The position numbers and the translations under genes are program-made. A stretch of 64,000 bases of DNA from Pectinophora gossypiella (Eukaryota; Arthropoda; Insecta; Lepidoptera; Gelechiidae). Below are positions 10,081 to 21,127 of this stretch, piece after piece (the stretch's first letter is position 1; each line of letters opens with the position of its first letter). The notes under the pieces were generated by a model. The model made no database searches, was not told the DNA's origin, and saw nothing but the letters and a program-made list of their open reading frames with translations. The stretch lies in contig NC_065419.1 in the NCBI RefSeq assembly GCF_024362695.1, positions 11,904,678 through 11,968,677 on the forward strand, written 5' to 3'.

Positions 10081-11300
10081 GTATAGTATCTTGGGTGTGA
10101 TGAAATGACAAATACGTTAATGCGGCAAGGTTCTAAAGTATACACATGATCTTACAGTGACCGTACCATTTGTAAAGTTGTACCCCGCTTTACGAACATT
10201 ACTTTGTAAGTTTGAAGGGAACTGGAGGCCTTTTGAAAGGGACGTGACGGGTACACTACAAACAGGATCAAAATTTGTCTCAACTTTCTCTTGCTTGTAC
10301 GAAAAAACTTAGGAAAGTGGTATTTTGTAGACATTTGTTTGACGATCATTTTGTGTCTAACTGCTTGAATTAAGGCTTGTCTAACTGTAGGGAAAAGTGT
10401 GAAAATTTGAAGAAAAAACGTTGTCATGAAAAATAGATGGATAAGTATTAAAAAACTAATCAGGAACATTTATACGCCCGTCGAAGCGAACCCTAAACTT
10501 GTTTCCTTTGTAAAAAGTCTCCATAAAGCCCACAGTAAAGTATAATAATATTATATTTCTCTATGGTTGCGTATTTAATAAAATCCGTATACTTAAGGCA
10601 GTTTATTTAATATTAGGTGTGTTATTAAATTTCCGTGTACAAAGCGAAGAAAAGCTTTTACGATGGGAATTCGTAAACCGTAGTTTAATGCTCACGAGAA
10701 AAACTTCTTACGAACTTCTTCCGAACTGATTCACCTCTTCTGTCTTACCTGCAACAAATAAAAACAAATTACTCAAAGAACAATACCAGTGGGTTGCGCG
10801 GGGTAAGTTGGTATAGTACACGCCCAGTGGGAACTTCTATGCTTAATAGAAAAGTTTGATACCCGGTTGGGTCAACTTTGAAAACTTCCGTCTATGCTAT
10901 ACGGGGAGTGAATAAAAATAGAATGAGTGTGTTATAAAAATCGAGACAGATTGGGATTTCAACATGAAGGACTATTAGAGTTCTACTTCATCTTCTATCC
11001 TATTCTGTCACTGAGAACTTTCATTTGCTAGAGCGAGACCTTATGTCATCATCAGTCACTCTTCTCTTTTAATCACTTTTAGCTCTGCCGAATGAAGGCA
11101 CGTATATCAATACACTTGTCACTTGTATCGTTGTGCCCCGGTTTAGTTCCCAGCTGGCGCTCTTAACCACTAAATTCGACTTTTAAATTCACATTTGGAT
11201 CATAGATAATAATTGATATCCCGTGGTTTCCAGGACTCGTGTCCGGTTAATAGCAGTAGGCTCGTATCCTAATACAGGGGTCCGGTGTATACAGTATACT
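10081..11300. other. No gene recognised
   Basis: About 1.2 kb. A 105-codon minus-strand frame (10152-10469) is hydrophobic at its start but matches no family I know. A minus-strand SINE-like head may lie near 11140-11220 (TTAACCACTAAATTCGAC), with low certainty. Confidence 0.4.
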
Positions 11301-11307
11301 GTTACAA

Positions 11308-11674
11308 TGGTGCTAATTCCTGTAAACACCATCTAATTTTATATCTGTCATTTTCTTATCCGCCGAAAAGGAAAGGGACGGGTAATCGACAAGCATAAAA
11401 TTTATGGAACACACGTCAATTTTAAGCACAAATCTAAAACAACCGTCTAAAAATTTTACACTGGCCAATAACCCGTATTATGTTGACAGCACACGTCAAA
11501 CGGTTTGCATACCAGCGAGATACCTTTTTGATTCGCCCGAGTTATCCATTCATTTACTCATTCTTTCTAAAATTAAAAGCTGTTAATCATCCATCCCTTT
11601 CCTTTTCGGTAGATAAAAAAATGAAAGGTATAACTTAAAATAAATTTAAATGGCGTCTGCAAGAATTAGCACCA
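11308..11674. mobile_element. MITE B copy
   Basis: Complete, 367 bp, from TGGTGCTAATTCCTGTAAAC to GTCTGCAAGAATTAGCACCA. The terminal inverted repeat is readable over more than 15 bp, and the sub-terminal GCCGAAAAGGAAAG and CTTTCCTTTTCGG arms are preserved. Confidence 0.8.
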
Positions 11675-11850
11675 ATGTGACCTATGGTATTTTAAAGACT
11701 AATCTTTGAATGACGTCTAGAGTCAAGGGAGTGTCGACGGCGCCGTGCGCCTAAGAACGATGTGGATTGTTCCCGACTTTTAAGGCGCGCGCCCACCGCA
11801 ATACTTCACGTATTGAAATAGTTTATTGATTTACAATAAATGTGGTTTTA

Positions 11851-11993
11851 ATTAAAGTGATCATGATCAGTGATCGTGATCATGGCACTTGCAACAGTTT
11901 CGAAATATCGGGAGTCTCATATCCCCATTTAAACGCGGTAAGAACCCGTTATTATGTGCTTTAATTATGATAATAACCGCGTAAACTTAAAAC
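11851..11993 (+). mobile_element. Penelope-like element terminus ('solo end') with target duplication
   Basis: This 143-bp insert is flanked by the perfect 12-bp repeat AATGTGGTTTTA (11839-11850 and 11994-12005). Its sequence (GGCACTTGCAACAGTTTCGA, CATATCCCCATTTAAACGCG, AACCGCGTAAACTTAAAAC) is the same end unit that brackets the coding fragment at 60669-61245. Confidence 0.7.
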
Positions 11994-12441
11994 AATGTGG
12001 TTTTATTTGCAATAATTCATATTTTTACAATTTTAGATGGATGTCCGTTGAGTGCGGCGAGTTGAATGTGTTGAGTGACTCGTGTGTGAAAGCGATTGGT
12101 TCGCATGTATGACGTGGTATGTGACGTGTATGATGCAAGTGTATGACTCGATACATAGCAAGAAGATATCTATTTGTTCAACCCGAACATGTATCCGAAT
12201 TCCAAATATGATATAACCTGTGGTAGGGATAAAAAAAAGAAATAAAACGACTTCCTGTTTAATCATGTATAATGGTGGTTTTATTTTACTTCCATAAAAT
12301 TAATTAATTAAAATCAGTGAAGTTCATTATGAAACTTATCTTTGTGCTAAATACTATTGCCTACTAAATAGGGTCGATGGTGCGTCGACAACTGTTTTCA
12401 CCTGATGATTATTTATAGATAAAGATCCGTAACAATACCAT

Positions 12442-12739
12442 GCGCGAGGAGCTCGGTGGCGCAGCGGTTAATGCGCTCGGTCTGCGATTGTTGAAGTTAA
12501 GCAACTTTCGCAAAGGCCGGTCATAGGATGGGTGACCACAAAAAAAAAGTTTTCATCTCGAGCTCCTCCGTGCTTCGGAAGGCACGTTAAGCCGTTGGTC
12601 CCGGCTGCATTAGCAGTCGTTAATAACCATCAATCCGCACTGGGCCCGCGTGATGGTTTAAGGCGCGATCTCCCTATCCATCCATAGGGAAGGCCCGTGC
12701 CCCAGCAGTGGGGACGTTAATGGGCTGATGATGATGATG
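12442..12739 (+). mobile_element. SINE-2 with target duplication
   Basis: The 11-bp duplication AACAATACCAT is at 12431-12441 and 12740-12750. The head carries GGTGGCGCAGCGG, then GAAGTTAAGCAAC and GGATGGGTGACC. It contains an extra GATCTCCCTATCCATCCATA segment near 12666 that the 4603 copy lacks, so two sub-variants exist. Confidence 0.8.
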
Positions 12740-12764
12740 AACAATACCATAGTATTTATTACCT

Positions 12765-12850
12765 CTGGCTTCGTTTTTGACGTGACTTATTGTAGATTTG
12801 CCGCAAATGGCATCAACTACCTGGTCGGACAAAGACCTTTGCCTACACCA
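12765..12850 (+). repeat. Repeat G fragment
   Basis: TTTTTGACGTGACTTATTGT ... CAAATGGCATCAACTACCTG is the 5' part of the repeat seen in full at 56797-57085. Confidence 0.6.
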
Positions 12851-13164
12851 CCCCTTGCTATAAAAATAATTTCCTCTCGCAATGATTGGCAAATCACGCT
12901 GAAAGAATCTTAACGTGCATGACCGTTTTCAATCAATAAACGTCTCAACTTTCTCTCAATCTCAATTTCGTGGGCGAGCGATTCAGTAGCTACATCTATT
13001 TCCCTCTAACCTAATAGTATGAAAAATCGTTTATTTAACCTCTACGCGGTACGGGGCTCGGTTTTCATAATAACGGTGGCCCGTCGAGAGGGGTTGGTTC
13101 GGTTGAGAGCGGGTAGTGTGTAGAATAGTATGGCGTGGTCGACGATTACCCTCATTCGGCTATA

Positions 13165-13424
13165 GGGTAGTTTCCAACTAGCCAAATCAGTTACTTTTTA
13201 CTAAACATCAAAACACGATATTACTATGGAATTTGTATGAAAAAGCACACTGTGACGTCACAGAAAAACGTGATGAAATGTCGCACTTATAATTACGTTT
13301 TTTTTTTAATTAAAATTCATAAATAAGTTAAATATAAAAAAGAAAATGTTTATCCTTAGGCTTAGATCTGTCTGTGTTTAGTAATTAGAATTTCATAATT
13401 TATCTTTGACCTAGGAAACTACCC
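13165..13424. mobile_element. MITE C, complete copy
   Basis: 260 bp with 11-bp terminal inverted repeats GGGTAGTTTCC and GGAAACTACCC. The interior has TACTTTTTACTAAACATCAA and a TGTGACGTCACA palindrome. Other copies: 17843-17939, 20884-21127, 21128-21780 (interrupted), 33468-33706, 55401-55512 and 60407-60636. Non-coding. Confidence 0.75.
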
Positions 13425-13499
13425 AATTATCGCTATCCATCCACACTTTATCACACTCCGGATACTTAATACAAACAACCTCGTTTTACACAGACACTA

Positions 13500-13690
13500 C
13501 ACATTGAAGTTATCAAACAAACAAACAAATAATACTTTATTGCACAAACAGGAAAAAACAAAATACAAAACAAAAGAGAAATAGAATTAGTACAATAGGC
13601 GGCCTTATTGCTAAGTAGCAATCTCTTCCAGGCAACCTTTAAGTATAGGAGATATTGAATATTAGGTAATATAGCGGGATAGTGCAGCAT
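13500..13690. repeat. Dispersed repeat (TTTATTGCACAAACAGG)
   Basis: AATACTTTATTGCACAAACA ... AAACAAAAGAGAAATAGAAT is shared with 8090-8150. The T-rich start suggests the reverse complement of an A-rich LINE 3' end. Confidence 0.5.
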
Positions 13691-13800
13691 GGGAATACTT
13701 GTGCATATAAAAATAAATACACTTTTGACTACATAAACTACATAATAATAATACACATAATTATAATTGTTATAATTATCGTACACGCGCATATGATTGA

Positions 13801-13803
<3 letters not shown>

Positions 13804-13833
<30 letters not shown>
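13804..13833 (+). repeat. (GT)n microsatellite
   Basis: An uninterrupted run of about 15 GT units, adjoining a MITE F copy. Confidence 0.95.
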
Positions 13834-13835
<2 letters not shown>

Positions 13836-13837
13836 AG

Positions 13838-14108
13838 GTAAACCTAGCATAGACGCTGGCGGGGAGCAGAGAGTTGCCGTTTTATGCGTTGTAGTATCTC
13901 TTTGTACGCTATCTTAAAACATAAAATGCGTAAATTATGATACCCATGAGGAGCGTCCACAAGTTCTATATTGTACACGCGCATCTGTGTGTGACGTCTC
14001 ACACCATACGATTCAAGTCTAAACTATGTTCGAGGGGGTGAGGTAAACCTAGCTCAGACGCTGGTGGGGAGCGGAGAGTTGCCGTTCTATACGTAGTATT
14101 GTTCCTTA
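13838..14108. mobile_element. MITE F copy
   Basis: GGTAAACCTAGCATAGACGC ... GAGTTGCCGTTTTATGCG, and again GGTAAACCTAGCTCAGACGC ... GAGTTGCCGTTCTATACG, separated by TACACGCGCATCTGTGTGTG. Related sequence: 16405-16545, 18885-18935, 19495-19650, 22625-23048, 32430-32590 and 59100-59200. Ends are not defined precisely. Confidence 0.55.
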
Positions 14109-14111
14109 TTC

Positions 14112-14262
14112 TATGCCATTAGGGCGGATTAATTCTTTCAAATATAATCGTCAGACGACGCCCTGAGCCGAGGTTTGCGCCCAAAATTTTGTACCGGGTG
14201 AAAGCCCTTAGCGCTCCCCATTTGACCGGCCAATAGATACTGTCATTCGCGGCATGTAAAAT
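14112..14262 (-). repeat. Repeat G fragment
   Basis: AATTCTTTCAAATATAATCG ... CGCCCTGAGCCGAGGTTTGC ... GCGCTCCCCATTTGACCGGC is the reverse complement of repeat G (compare 56860-56990). Confidence 0.6.
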
Positions 14263-14429
14263 TAGTTACGTCAGAAAAACAAACAAAAAGTAAGAAGCAG
14301 AGGTTTAGTTTTGCGACAAAGCATAAGATTCTTGTATACTTAAATGTTAATAAGTATCTTTGTAGTACCATGTTTTATGAGCAATTAAATAATTGGAACT
14401 GAATCGGGGAAAAAAGGAATAGTCTGGAG

Positions 14430-14555
14430 AAGACAATGCAATATTGCTATTTGAATGTTTGCATTGCGCACTTACTTTCATATGCGCAAATTAAATGTCA
14501 AATTGCAATATTGCTTTTTAGATGGATTGTTTCGATGTGGTCTTTTTAACCCAAC
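14430..14555. mobile_element. MITE A copy
   Basis: ATGCAATATTGCTATTTGAA ... AAATTGCAATATTGCTTTTT then GATGGATTGTTTCGATGTGG, parallel to 353-470 with several substitutions. Confidence 0.65.
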
Positions 14556-14872
14556 TGATTTTCTTATAAGTACCATGATTTTAGTAAGAGTATCGCTTGA
14601 CGTTCAACGCCATAATTCGCACTTGTACAAAACTGACCGTATTTCTTACATCCAATATCAGGTTAGTAAGCCCAGAACAAAATATTTTACTCCTTCCTCT
14701 GGTCGATTATTGTTGCCATAACTCATTGGAGAAACACCCTTGTTACAAGCTGGGAAAATCCAGTTTCCTACGTCGATGCACATATTGGAATATTGTTGTT
14801 TATTCTTCCGTTATTTCTTTTTAGTGTTCGGTTGTGTACGTGGGGAGAAACCGAGTTCCCTTTGTTATATCG

Positions 14873-14906
14873 ACTAGCTGGCGCCCGCGACGTCGTCTGC
14901 GTGCAA
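14873..14906 (-). mobile_element. Helitron 3' terminus
   Basis: On the minus strand this reads CGTCGCGGGCGCCAGCTAG preceded by GCACGCAGACGA. The terminal CTAG behind a short GC-rich hairpin is the Helitron 3' end seen at 35900-35932. The body is not recognised, so it is truncated or diverged. Confidence 0.6.
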
Positions 14907-15489
14907 CCCTTCTATTCAATTCAATAACACTATATTGTACAAGGATAACCAACCATAAGAGAAGAAGTGGTACAATCCGCGGCCTTATTAATAACAAATA
15001 TAAAATAGATTAGATTAGATTCATTTATTTCACATTTAGTTATACATCACATTTTAGACACAATACAAAACGGTAACAACATAAATATGATCGTCGAAAA
15101 TGATAATAAAAGAATGTCAACAAAGAAGATAATAAATTAAATCAAAATGTCAAAAGATAATAAATCAATTACAATGTCATGGCTAATAATGATTATAAAT
15201 TAATTATGTTGCCCGCCTGAACTATTTAGTCGCCCGAGCAAACGTAAACAAATGGTCCGCTGGCCGGCTTCGTGCAGCAGAAATAATTCAAAGAAGTAAC
15301 TTTTTTCGCAATTTTCATTAAAATTTTTGTCTCATTCGTAAGCTTTTTATGCCAAGAATATGATCCTTACATTATTTCTTTGTTTACACTTATTTGTAAT
15401 ACTTAATTGGCAATCGTTTAGACATACTCAAACGTTCGAACTTTTTTAGGTTATGCCAGTGATTTTAATTTTAAACTTAGAAACCCCGC

Positions 15490-15977
15490 TGCTTAAGTCG
15501 TACCTTTGCAAAATTCCTTACTCGTACCGGTACGACTTATAATTTTCTACGCAATAACTAGTACTTTGTTTTTAAAAGTTTATAATTTTTACAGTTGTTT
15601 TACTAATTAAGTGCGACTATGTTCCTAATGACCAAAGAGAAATTGATCTCAGACTGATTTTTTAGGTATTCATATTTTGATCTCTGATAAAGGTAAGTGT
15701 TTTTCTATATAGTTTATAATATGATTTCTCAAATTTATTGTCTAAGTACGACTTAGGCTATAAGTAGTACGAATTAGGCAACCAGGCGCCTTAATCGTAC
15801 CGAAGCTATATTTTGGAAAAAACGTTATAATACCTGTTTTGATAAAAGATTTTAAGTTTCTGTGATTATTAATTAAAAAGCAAATAAATAAAGATTCTTT
15901 AGATGCAGATGTTTTTGTATTATTTCTATTGCACTGAATTTTACAGCATTACTTCCTTAGGGGGTACGACTTAAGCA
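15490..15977. mobile_element. Non-autonomous TIR element with repeated TACGACTTA motifs
   Basis: 15-bp terminal inverted repeats TGCTTAAGTCGTACC (15490-15504) and GGTACGACTTAAGCA (15963-15977). The TACGACTTA word, or a one-base variant, recurs inside in both orientations near 15530, 15745, 15766 and 15791. No ORF. Repeated sub-terminal words are typical transposase-binding sites in DNA transposons. Superfamily unknown. Confidence 0.65.
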
Positions 15978-16404
15978 ACCTTACCCTATTATATGTCGTC
16001 GGATTCTATTTGAAAGAATTAATCGACTCTAGTGGACCAATAATCATGATATCTGGGTTTGTTGTCGCGAGCTGATTGGCTGTCCGGGTTGCAATAGAAG
16101 GAAGTAAGAAGTACTCAAGGAGGTTTTCTCACACCCGAGAAGTAGATTAAAAAGGTTACAACACAAAACCAACACTCAGCAAGTTCATGATCATGACCCG
16201 TCTACATAAAGCAGTAAAAATCAACGTAAGTTAACATAAGTGGACACTTTTGACCTCCAGCTTTGAATAAGCACCCGGGGCCCCATTAAGTATTTCCGAA
16301 GCGCATGTGGGACCTTTTTAAGATACAGTCAGGGACGAAGCTAGGGGGCATCATAAAGCAATGAGGGGTCAATTTCTCAAAGGCCAGCAACGCTCAGCAA
16401 CAAA

Positions 16405-16545
16405 GAATAATACTGCGTATAGAACGGTGACTCTGCGTCCCGCACCAATTCGTATCGGGCGCCGAGTTAGATTTACCTCACCCCCTCTGGGTCTTTAATC
16501 ACACCCCGGAGACTTCATACAAAAAAACCTCGTTTATGTATTTTG
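16405..16545. mobile_element. MITE F fragment
   Basis: CGCACCAATTCGTATCGGGC ... TTTACCTCACCCCCTCTGGG ... CATACAAAAAAACCTCGTTT matches the 22660-22810 part of the fuller copy. Confidence 0.55.
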
Positions 16546-16549
16546 TGTT

Positions 16550-16995
16550 GTTAATAATTTCCACACACATACACTCATCTCCCTAGCATTATCCCGTTCT
16601 TCTTCCGCTTACCTGCACACGAGATGTCCTTAGAAAAGGTTTAGTACGATCTACTCTGAACCGGCGTGCTTGTATGAAGCGATTGATGTATGTGGAGGAA
16701 GCAAGAGAAGTGTATCTGGATCGAAGCAAATGGAATTCTATACCCTCTGCTTACCCCGGTGGGAAATAGGCGTGAGTTTATGTATGTACGTATCCGCTTA
16801 CCTAACTTGAAGATTTGACAGGTCCGGTTTTACAGAAGCGACTGCCTGTCTGACCTTTCGAACCGCGAAGGTAAAACCAGTCCAATACAGGTTAGGTCAC
16901 ATACCTTCGAAAATGCATTTCTCAGGAATGTGGGTTTCCTCACGATATTTTCCTTCACCGCTGAGCACGTGATAATCATTTATGATCCACTGTTG
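16550..16995 (-). mobile_element. SINE-3 copy interrupted by a LINE-a end
   Basis: CATCTCCCTAGCATTATCCC (16577-16596) is the SINE-3 tail on the minus strand. The body resumes after 16803 (GACAGGTCCGGTTTTACAGA ... CACCGCTGAGCACGTGATAA). Bases 16615-16792 are an insertion. The head is missing. Confidence 0.7.
16615..16792 (+). mobile_element. LINE-a 5'-truncated insertion with target duplication
   Basis: Flanked by the perfect 11-bp repeat TCCGCTTACCT (16604-16614 and 16793-16803) inside SINE-3. The insert carries the last LINE-a codons (GATGTCCTTAGAAAAGGTTT ... GTGGAGGAAGCAAGAGAAG) and the GTGAGTTTATGTATGTACG tail. This shows directly that LINE-a was active after the SINE-3 insertion. Confidence 0.8.
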
Positions 16996-17842
16996 ACGAG
17001 ATGATCCCCCAAAATTTACTTCTGGATCCGCGTACGATGACTCCCCTTTACAATTGCTCTATAGACGACCATAACTGGCTTTGAAGAGGATCTCGGGAGG
17101 CCTTCATCGAAATAATAGCATACGTCATTTTATAATGGCTGCCGTTCTTTGGCAATGGCTTGGAAAATATGTATATGAGGGCTGAATAAGGCTCCTTATA
17201 GGTATCATAATTTACGCATTTTATGCTTTAAGATAGCGTACTAAGAGATACTGTAGTAGAATACAAATTCTGCACTTACTGGCCTTTCCTTCTTACCGTC
17301 AATATTTTTTTTCGAAATTCTCATTCCATTCCGTATTTCCTTTCATTTTACGCTGGCGCATTGCATCCCCGACCTTGATCAGAGCAACACATATAAGTAC
17401 TGCATAGCTCTGGCCGTGCTCACTAATTTTAATTGTGATCATAAATTCTTCATTGTATTTTATATAGCATCGTTATAATTTCGTTAAGTTCTTGTTTGTG
17501 AAGTGCTTATTAAATAACGTCAATGTTGTGTAAAACGAGGATTTTTTGTATGAAGTCTCCGGAGTGTGCACTAAGCCTACTGTTAGGCTGAATAGTTCGT
17601 TGACAGTTATAAAACATTTTTCTATAAATGGCAACACAAGAATGGGGTTGTCAAATCGGACGGATTGATACACGCTCTCTTGCGTTGGGGACCTTGTCGA
17701 CATCGGACGTGTTTACCAAGTTAAGTGTTATTTTCTTGATACCAGAATAAATAAGTGTGATTACTGTTGTTCCGTATTTTACTACACTACGTTGTTTGTC
17801 CTTTGAATGTGTCTTTTGAATAGAGCAGGTACCTCGTTTTAA

Positions 17843-17939
17843 TTGTAATTTCGTGTTTTGACGTTTAGTAAAAAGTAACTGATTTGACCAAAGACCAAGT
17901 ATTTGGTCCTTGGATTTGACTAGTTGGAAACTAGCCTAT
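17843..17939. mobile_element. MITE C fragment with a small internal insertion
   Basis: TTGTAATTTCGTGTTTTGAC ... CTGATTTGAC, then an extra palindromic CCAAGTATTTGG stretch (about 17888-17912), then TTTGACTAGTTGGAAACTAG. TTTGAC occurs on both sides of the extra stretch. Confidence 0.6.
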
Positions 17940-18717
17940 TGTACGGTTTTCTTTTTTTAAATCCCTGTCCCATAGAGAATAATATTAACTATTTAAATTC
18001 TGTTGTCTTTTAACTTGCACTTACTCAGTCTTCCAGACAAAACTCAATCAATATTCTCTCTGGTTGCGAGGTGAACGCCAATCAGTCAAGGGAATTCGAG
18101 ACGCCTATTAATAATGATATTTGATATTCATAAAACTGTAGAATTTGTATTGAATATCACAATCATTCTACACCCATCGATGGCAGTGAAACGAAAATTA
18201 TTAACGATTTTTGGTTGGTTGAATGACACCTACACATTCATTTGGTGGGTAATAAAGTGTGGGTACTTAGGTAGTTCATCTTGGTATGAATGTACAATCA
18301 AAGAGCAGTTCAGTCATTGAGCCCTGCGAAATATTTATAAAAAGTTGTGAAATTATGAACCATTAGTTGTCATAATTATAAAATTTACGTTTTTGTAGGT
18401 GTTTTTGGTATATAGTAACAGAAACTACATGTAACCATGTTTTTTGATATAATATTATTTAAGATCTTTTGTACCACTCTAGAGCGATTTTTTTTTGTAA
18501 GTAGTAAGAAGTGCAACTAGTTAATATATTACTGTGCAAGAAACTGATGGATGCCACTGGGATGCCGCCCAGCGAAGTCTATTTCAGGGCGGTACTAGGA
18601 CTCCAGTCCTCCGCCACTGAATAGTACTGACAACAAATTATTATTAAAGTTATATTGTTTTCAGGGTTCCGTAGCCAAGTCGCAAAAAACGGAACCGTTA
18701 TTTATTCGTCATGACTG

Positions 18718-19000
18718 TCTGTCCGGCGGTGCGACAAATACGGATCAATTTAGACTAATAGACGCAGCGAATGTTGTCTATGTAGATAACCTTCGCTAGG
18801 CTGTTGGTCGAATATCTCAATAATCGCATCAATTGAATTAGCATATCGTAGTTCTATAGAGAAAACCTTGGGCTCACGAGCCGGCTGAGCTAGGTTTACC
18901 TCACCCCCCTTAGTCTTTAATCGTATGGGCGTCAAACCACATTCTAAGGCGATTTTCTTCAACAAACCCTCGATTCTCTTATCACTTACTTGCCATAGAA
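18718..19000 (+). repeat. Repeat H, copy 1
   Basis: ATAGACGCAGCGAATGTTGT ... GATAACCTTCGCTAGGCTGT ... CTATAGAGAAAACCT, and GCGATTTTCTTCAACAAACC ... CTTGCCATAGAATGTAAAT, are shared with 32155-32400. A MITE F piece (about 18885-18935) interrupts it. Confidence 0.6.
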
Positions 19001-19980
19001 TGTAAATGGGTTGTTCTTCTTTTTTATCGACAATGATCTGTCCTTCGTTCTGCTTCTGATAAGTTATGTTTTAGAATTTTATTTCATGTTTTGATTGTCC
19101 AAAAATATAGTTATCTTATTATACTCAAAATACAAGCAAAATACTAATCGGTTCCTCAATTAGTTATTAACGTAGCTTGTTCGTTTTTTACAAAATTATG
19201 TGACAGAGTGGTAAATTGAAATGCTGTCTCCGATGAAAAGGGCCACTCTGTCACAATATTTTTTGGAATGCGCCTGCAAAGAAAAGTATGTTACCAAGAT
19301 AAAGAGAACCACTAAATAGTCCTCTACAGACACATCTTTATATGATGTTTTAAAATATTTATTGTCGGTATAATTTTAAAGATGTTAAATCCGATAAATC
19401 GAGAAAATGTCTTTTTATTGTCGATAAAAAAGAAGAACGACCCAAATACTCGCTGCTGTCGAAAAAAATGGTTAAGGCTAGGAAAGAAAACTAGGTTTAC
19501 TTCACCAATACCCCTCAGTCTTACTTAATTCTTCAATCGTATGGGCGTCAGTCTTAACACACACACAGTTGCGCGTGTACGATAACGTCAATGTGTAGTG
19601 TCTGTGTAAAACGAGGTTGTTTGTATGAAGTGCCCGGTGTCAAAAGTGGTACATTTCCCAACAGATGTCAGTCCACTTTGAGAAATGAAATGTCTATAAA
19701 TTCGCAACAGGCAAACGAAAATTTACACCAAATTCGACGATGTTTGCACGTGCTCGATGCATCGTCAATACAACCAAGTATACGCCTATGTTTGACGTTT
19801 CGCAAAGAATTCATTCTGTCGATTAGCTGACGTAAGGGACGCAGCGTTCTGATTGGCTCTCTTAAGATCCTACACAATTCCAAGTGGTGGCGTTTGATCA
19901 AATAAATTCAGGTGATAAAATATATTTCCATCTATTATAGATGTCTTACCATTACCCGTTCGTCTATCACACTAAAATCA
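19001..19980. other. No gene recognised; one MITE F fragment
   Basis: 19495-19650 carries MITE F sequence (GTTTACTTCACC ... GTGTAAAACGAGGTTGTTTG). The short overlapping ORFs at 19591-19901 show no domain. AGAATTCATTCTGTCGATTA is loosely shared with 41385-41405. Confidence 0.4.
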
Positions 19981-20167
19981 CTTTCGTGATCCCTAGTTTG
20001 GTTAGGACATTACAGGCTGATCACCTGACTGTCCGAAAGTAAGATGATCTGTGCTTCGGAAGGCACGTTAAATGTATACTACTTAACGTTGTAAGTATGC
20101 AGTCGTTAGGCGAGTCACATCAGGGGCTTTTGGCGGCTCAATAATAACTCTGACATCAGGAGTTGAG
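19981..20167 (+). mobile_element. SINE-1 fragment, internally deleted
   Basis: GTGATCCCTAGTTTGGTTAG ... GTGCTTCGGAAGGCACGTTA ... GGCGGCTCAATAATAACT match the SINE-1 body. The tRNA head is absent. Confidence 0.65.
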
Positions 20168-20880
20168 TTCTGCCTTGCGCGACGCAAAAAAAGGGAATGA
20201 CTTTTCTTTGAATACCCAATAGCAGGTATTATTCTTTGGTGGAAACTTGATTGGCTATTGTACTACATATATGTGTTATATTTATAATGTGTTATAAATG
20301 CTGTATGTTTTCCTTAAATAAATAAAAAAAAAGACAAGAGCGCCGCGCGCGCGGAACCCCACCCTCCACTTCTCGACCGACTCCGCCGCACGCGCGATTG
20401 TCGGTTAATTCGTCTACTACTTAACATATCCGTAAATGTAGTAATTCGCTGTAACTTTTAAATACATTTTTATAATTTTACTTAGCGTTGTTTAATTTAA
20501 TAGTCAACAAGCAGTCTACTAAACAGGTCGCCTCTACTGAAGTCGGAGACGAGGAAGTTTGGAGTAAACATCTTAGAATACGTGTGTAGGAGTCTAGGTG
20601 CTGTATCGTCGATGGCTCGATGTGAGTGCGCGGCAATTTTGTTCCATTTTGTGACGTCACTTTTCGTACGTTGCTCTGCCACAGCTGTCATATTGCGACA
20701 TTTCGATGCAACGCAGCCGAAATTCGTATCCCAGTGGGGCCATACCTCTGAATTTGTTTTCGGATTCATGTGTCGTGTTTGATGGCATTTGTGTTTGTAA
20801 AATGTTTAGGAAATATCCGCGGTGAGAGGTGAAGATTACCAAAAATTCTTCTGAATCGTCATGTTAATTGGGTTGTGTAA
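20168..20880. other. No gene recognised
   Basis: Contains a locally GC-rich patch (20338-20400) and several overlapping short ORFs on both strands (20478-20842). None shows a conserved motif or a start context that sets it apart. Confidence 0.4.
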
Positions 20881-20883
20881 TAC

Positions 20884-21127
20884 GATCAAGATAAAGTATG
20901 AAATTCTGATTACTAAATAAAAACAGATCTAAAACTAACGAAAAACATTTCCTTTTTTCTATTTAACTTATTTATGAATTTGAATCAAGAAAAACGTAAC
21001 AATAAGTCCGACATTTTACCACGTTTTTCTATGACGTCACTGTGTGCTTTTTCATACACATTCCATAGTTATTTCGTGTCTTGACGTTTAGTAAAAAATA
21101 ACTGATTTGACTAGTTGGAAACTAACC
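20884..21127. mobile_element. MITE C copy
   Basis: Inverse orientation to 13165-13424, ending ACTAGTTGGAAACTAACC. Contains CATTTTACCACGTTTTTCTA and TGACGTCA. Confidence 0.7.

Noticed and set aside
10152..10469. 105-codon minus-strand ORF with a hydrophobic N-terminus as a secreted protein
   Set aside because: The apparent signal sequence is a run of TTC/TTT-type codons in AT-rich DNA, and no family resemblance was recognised.
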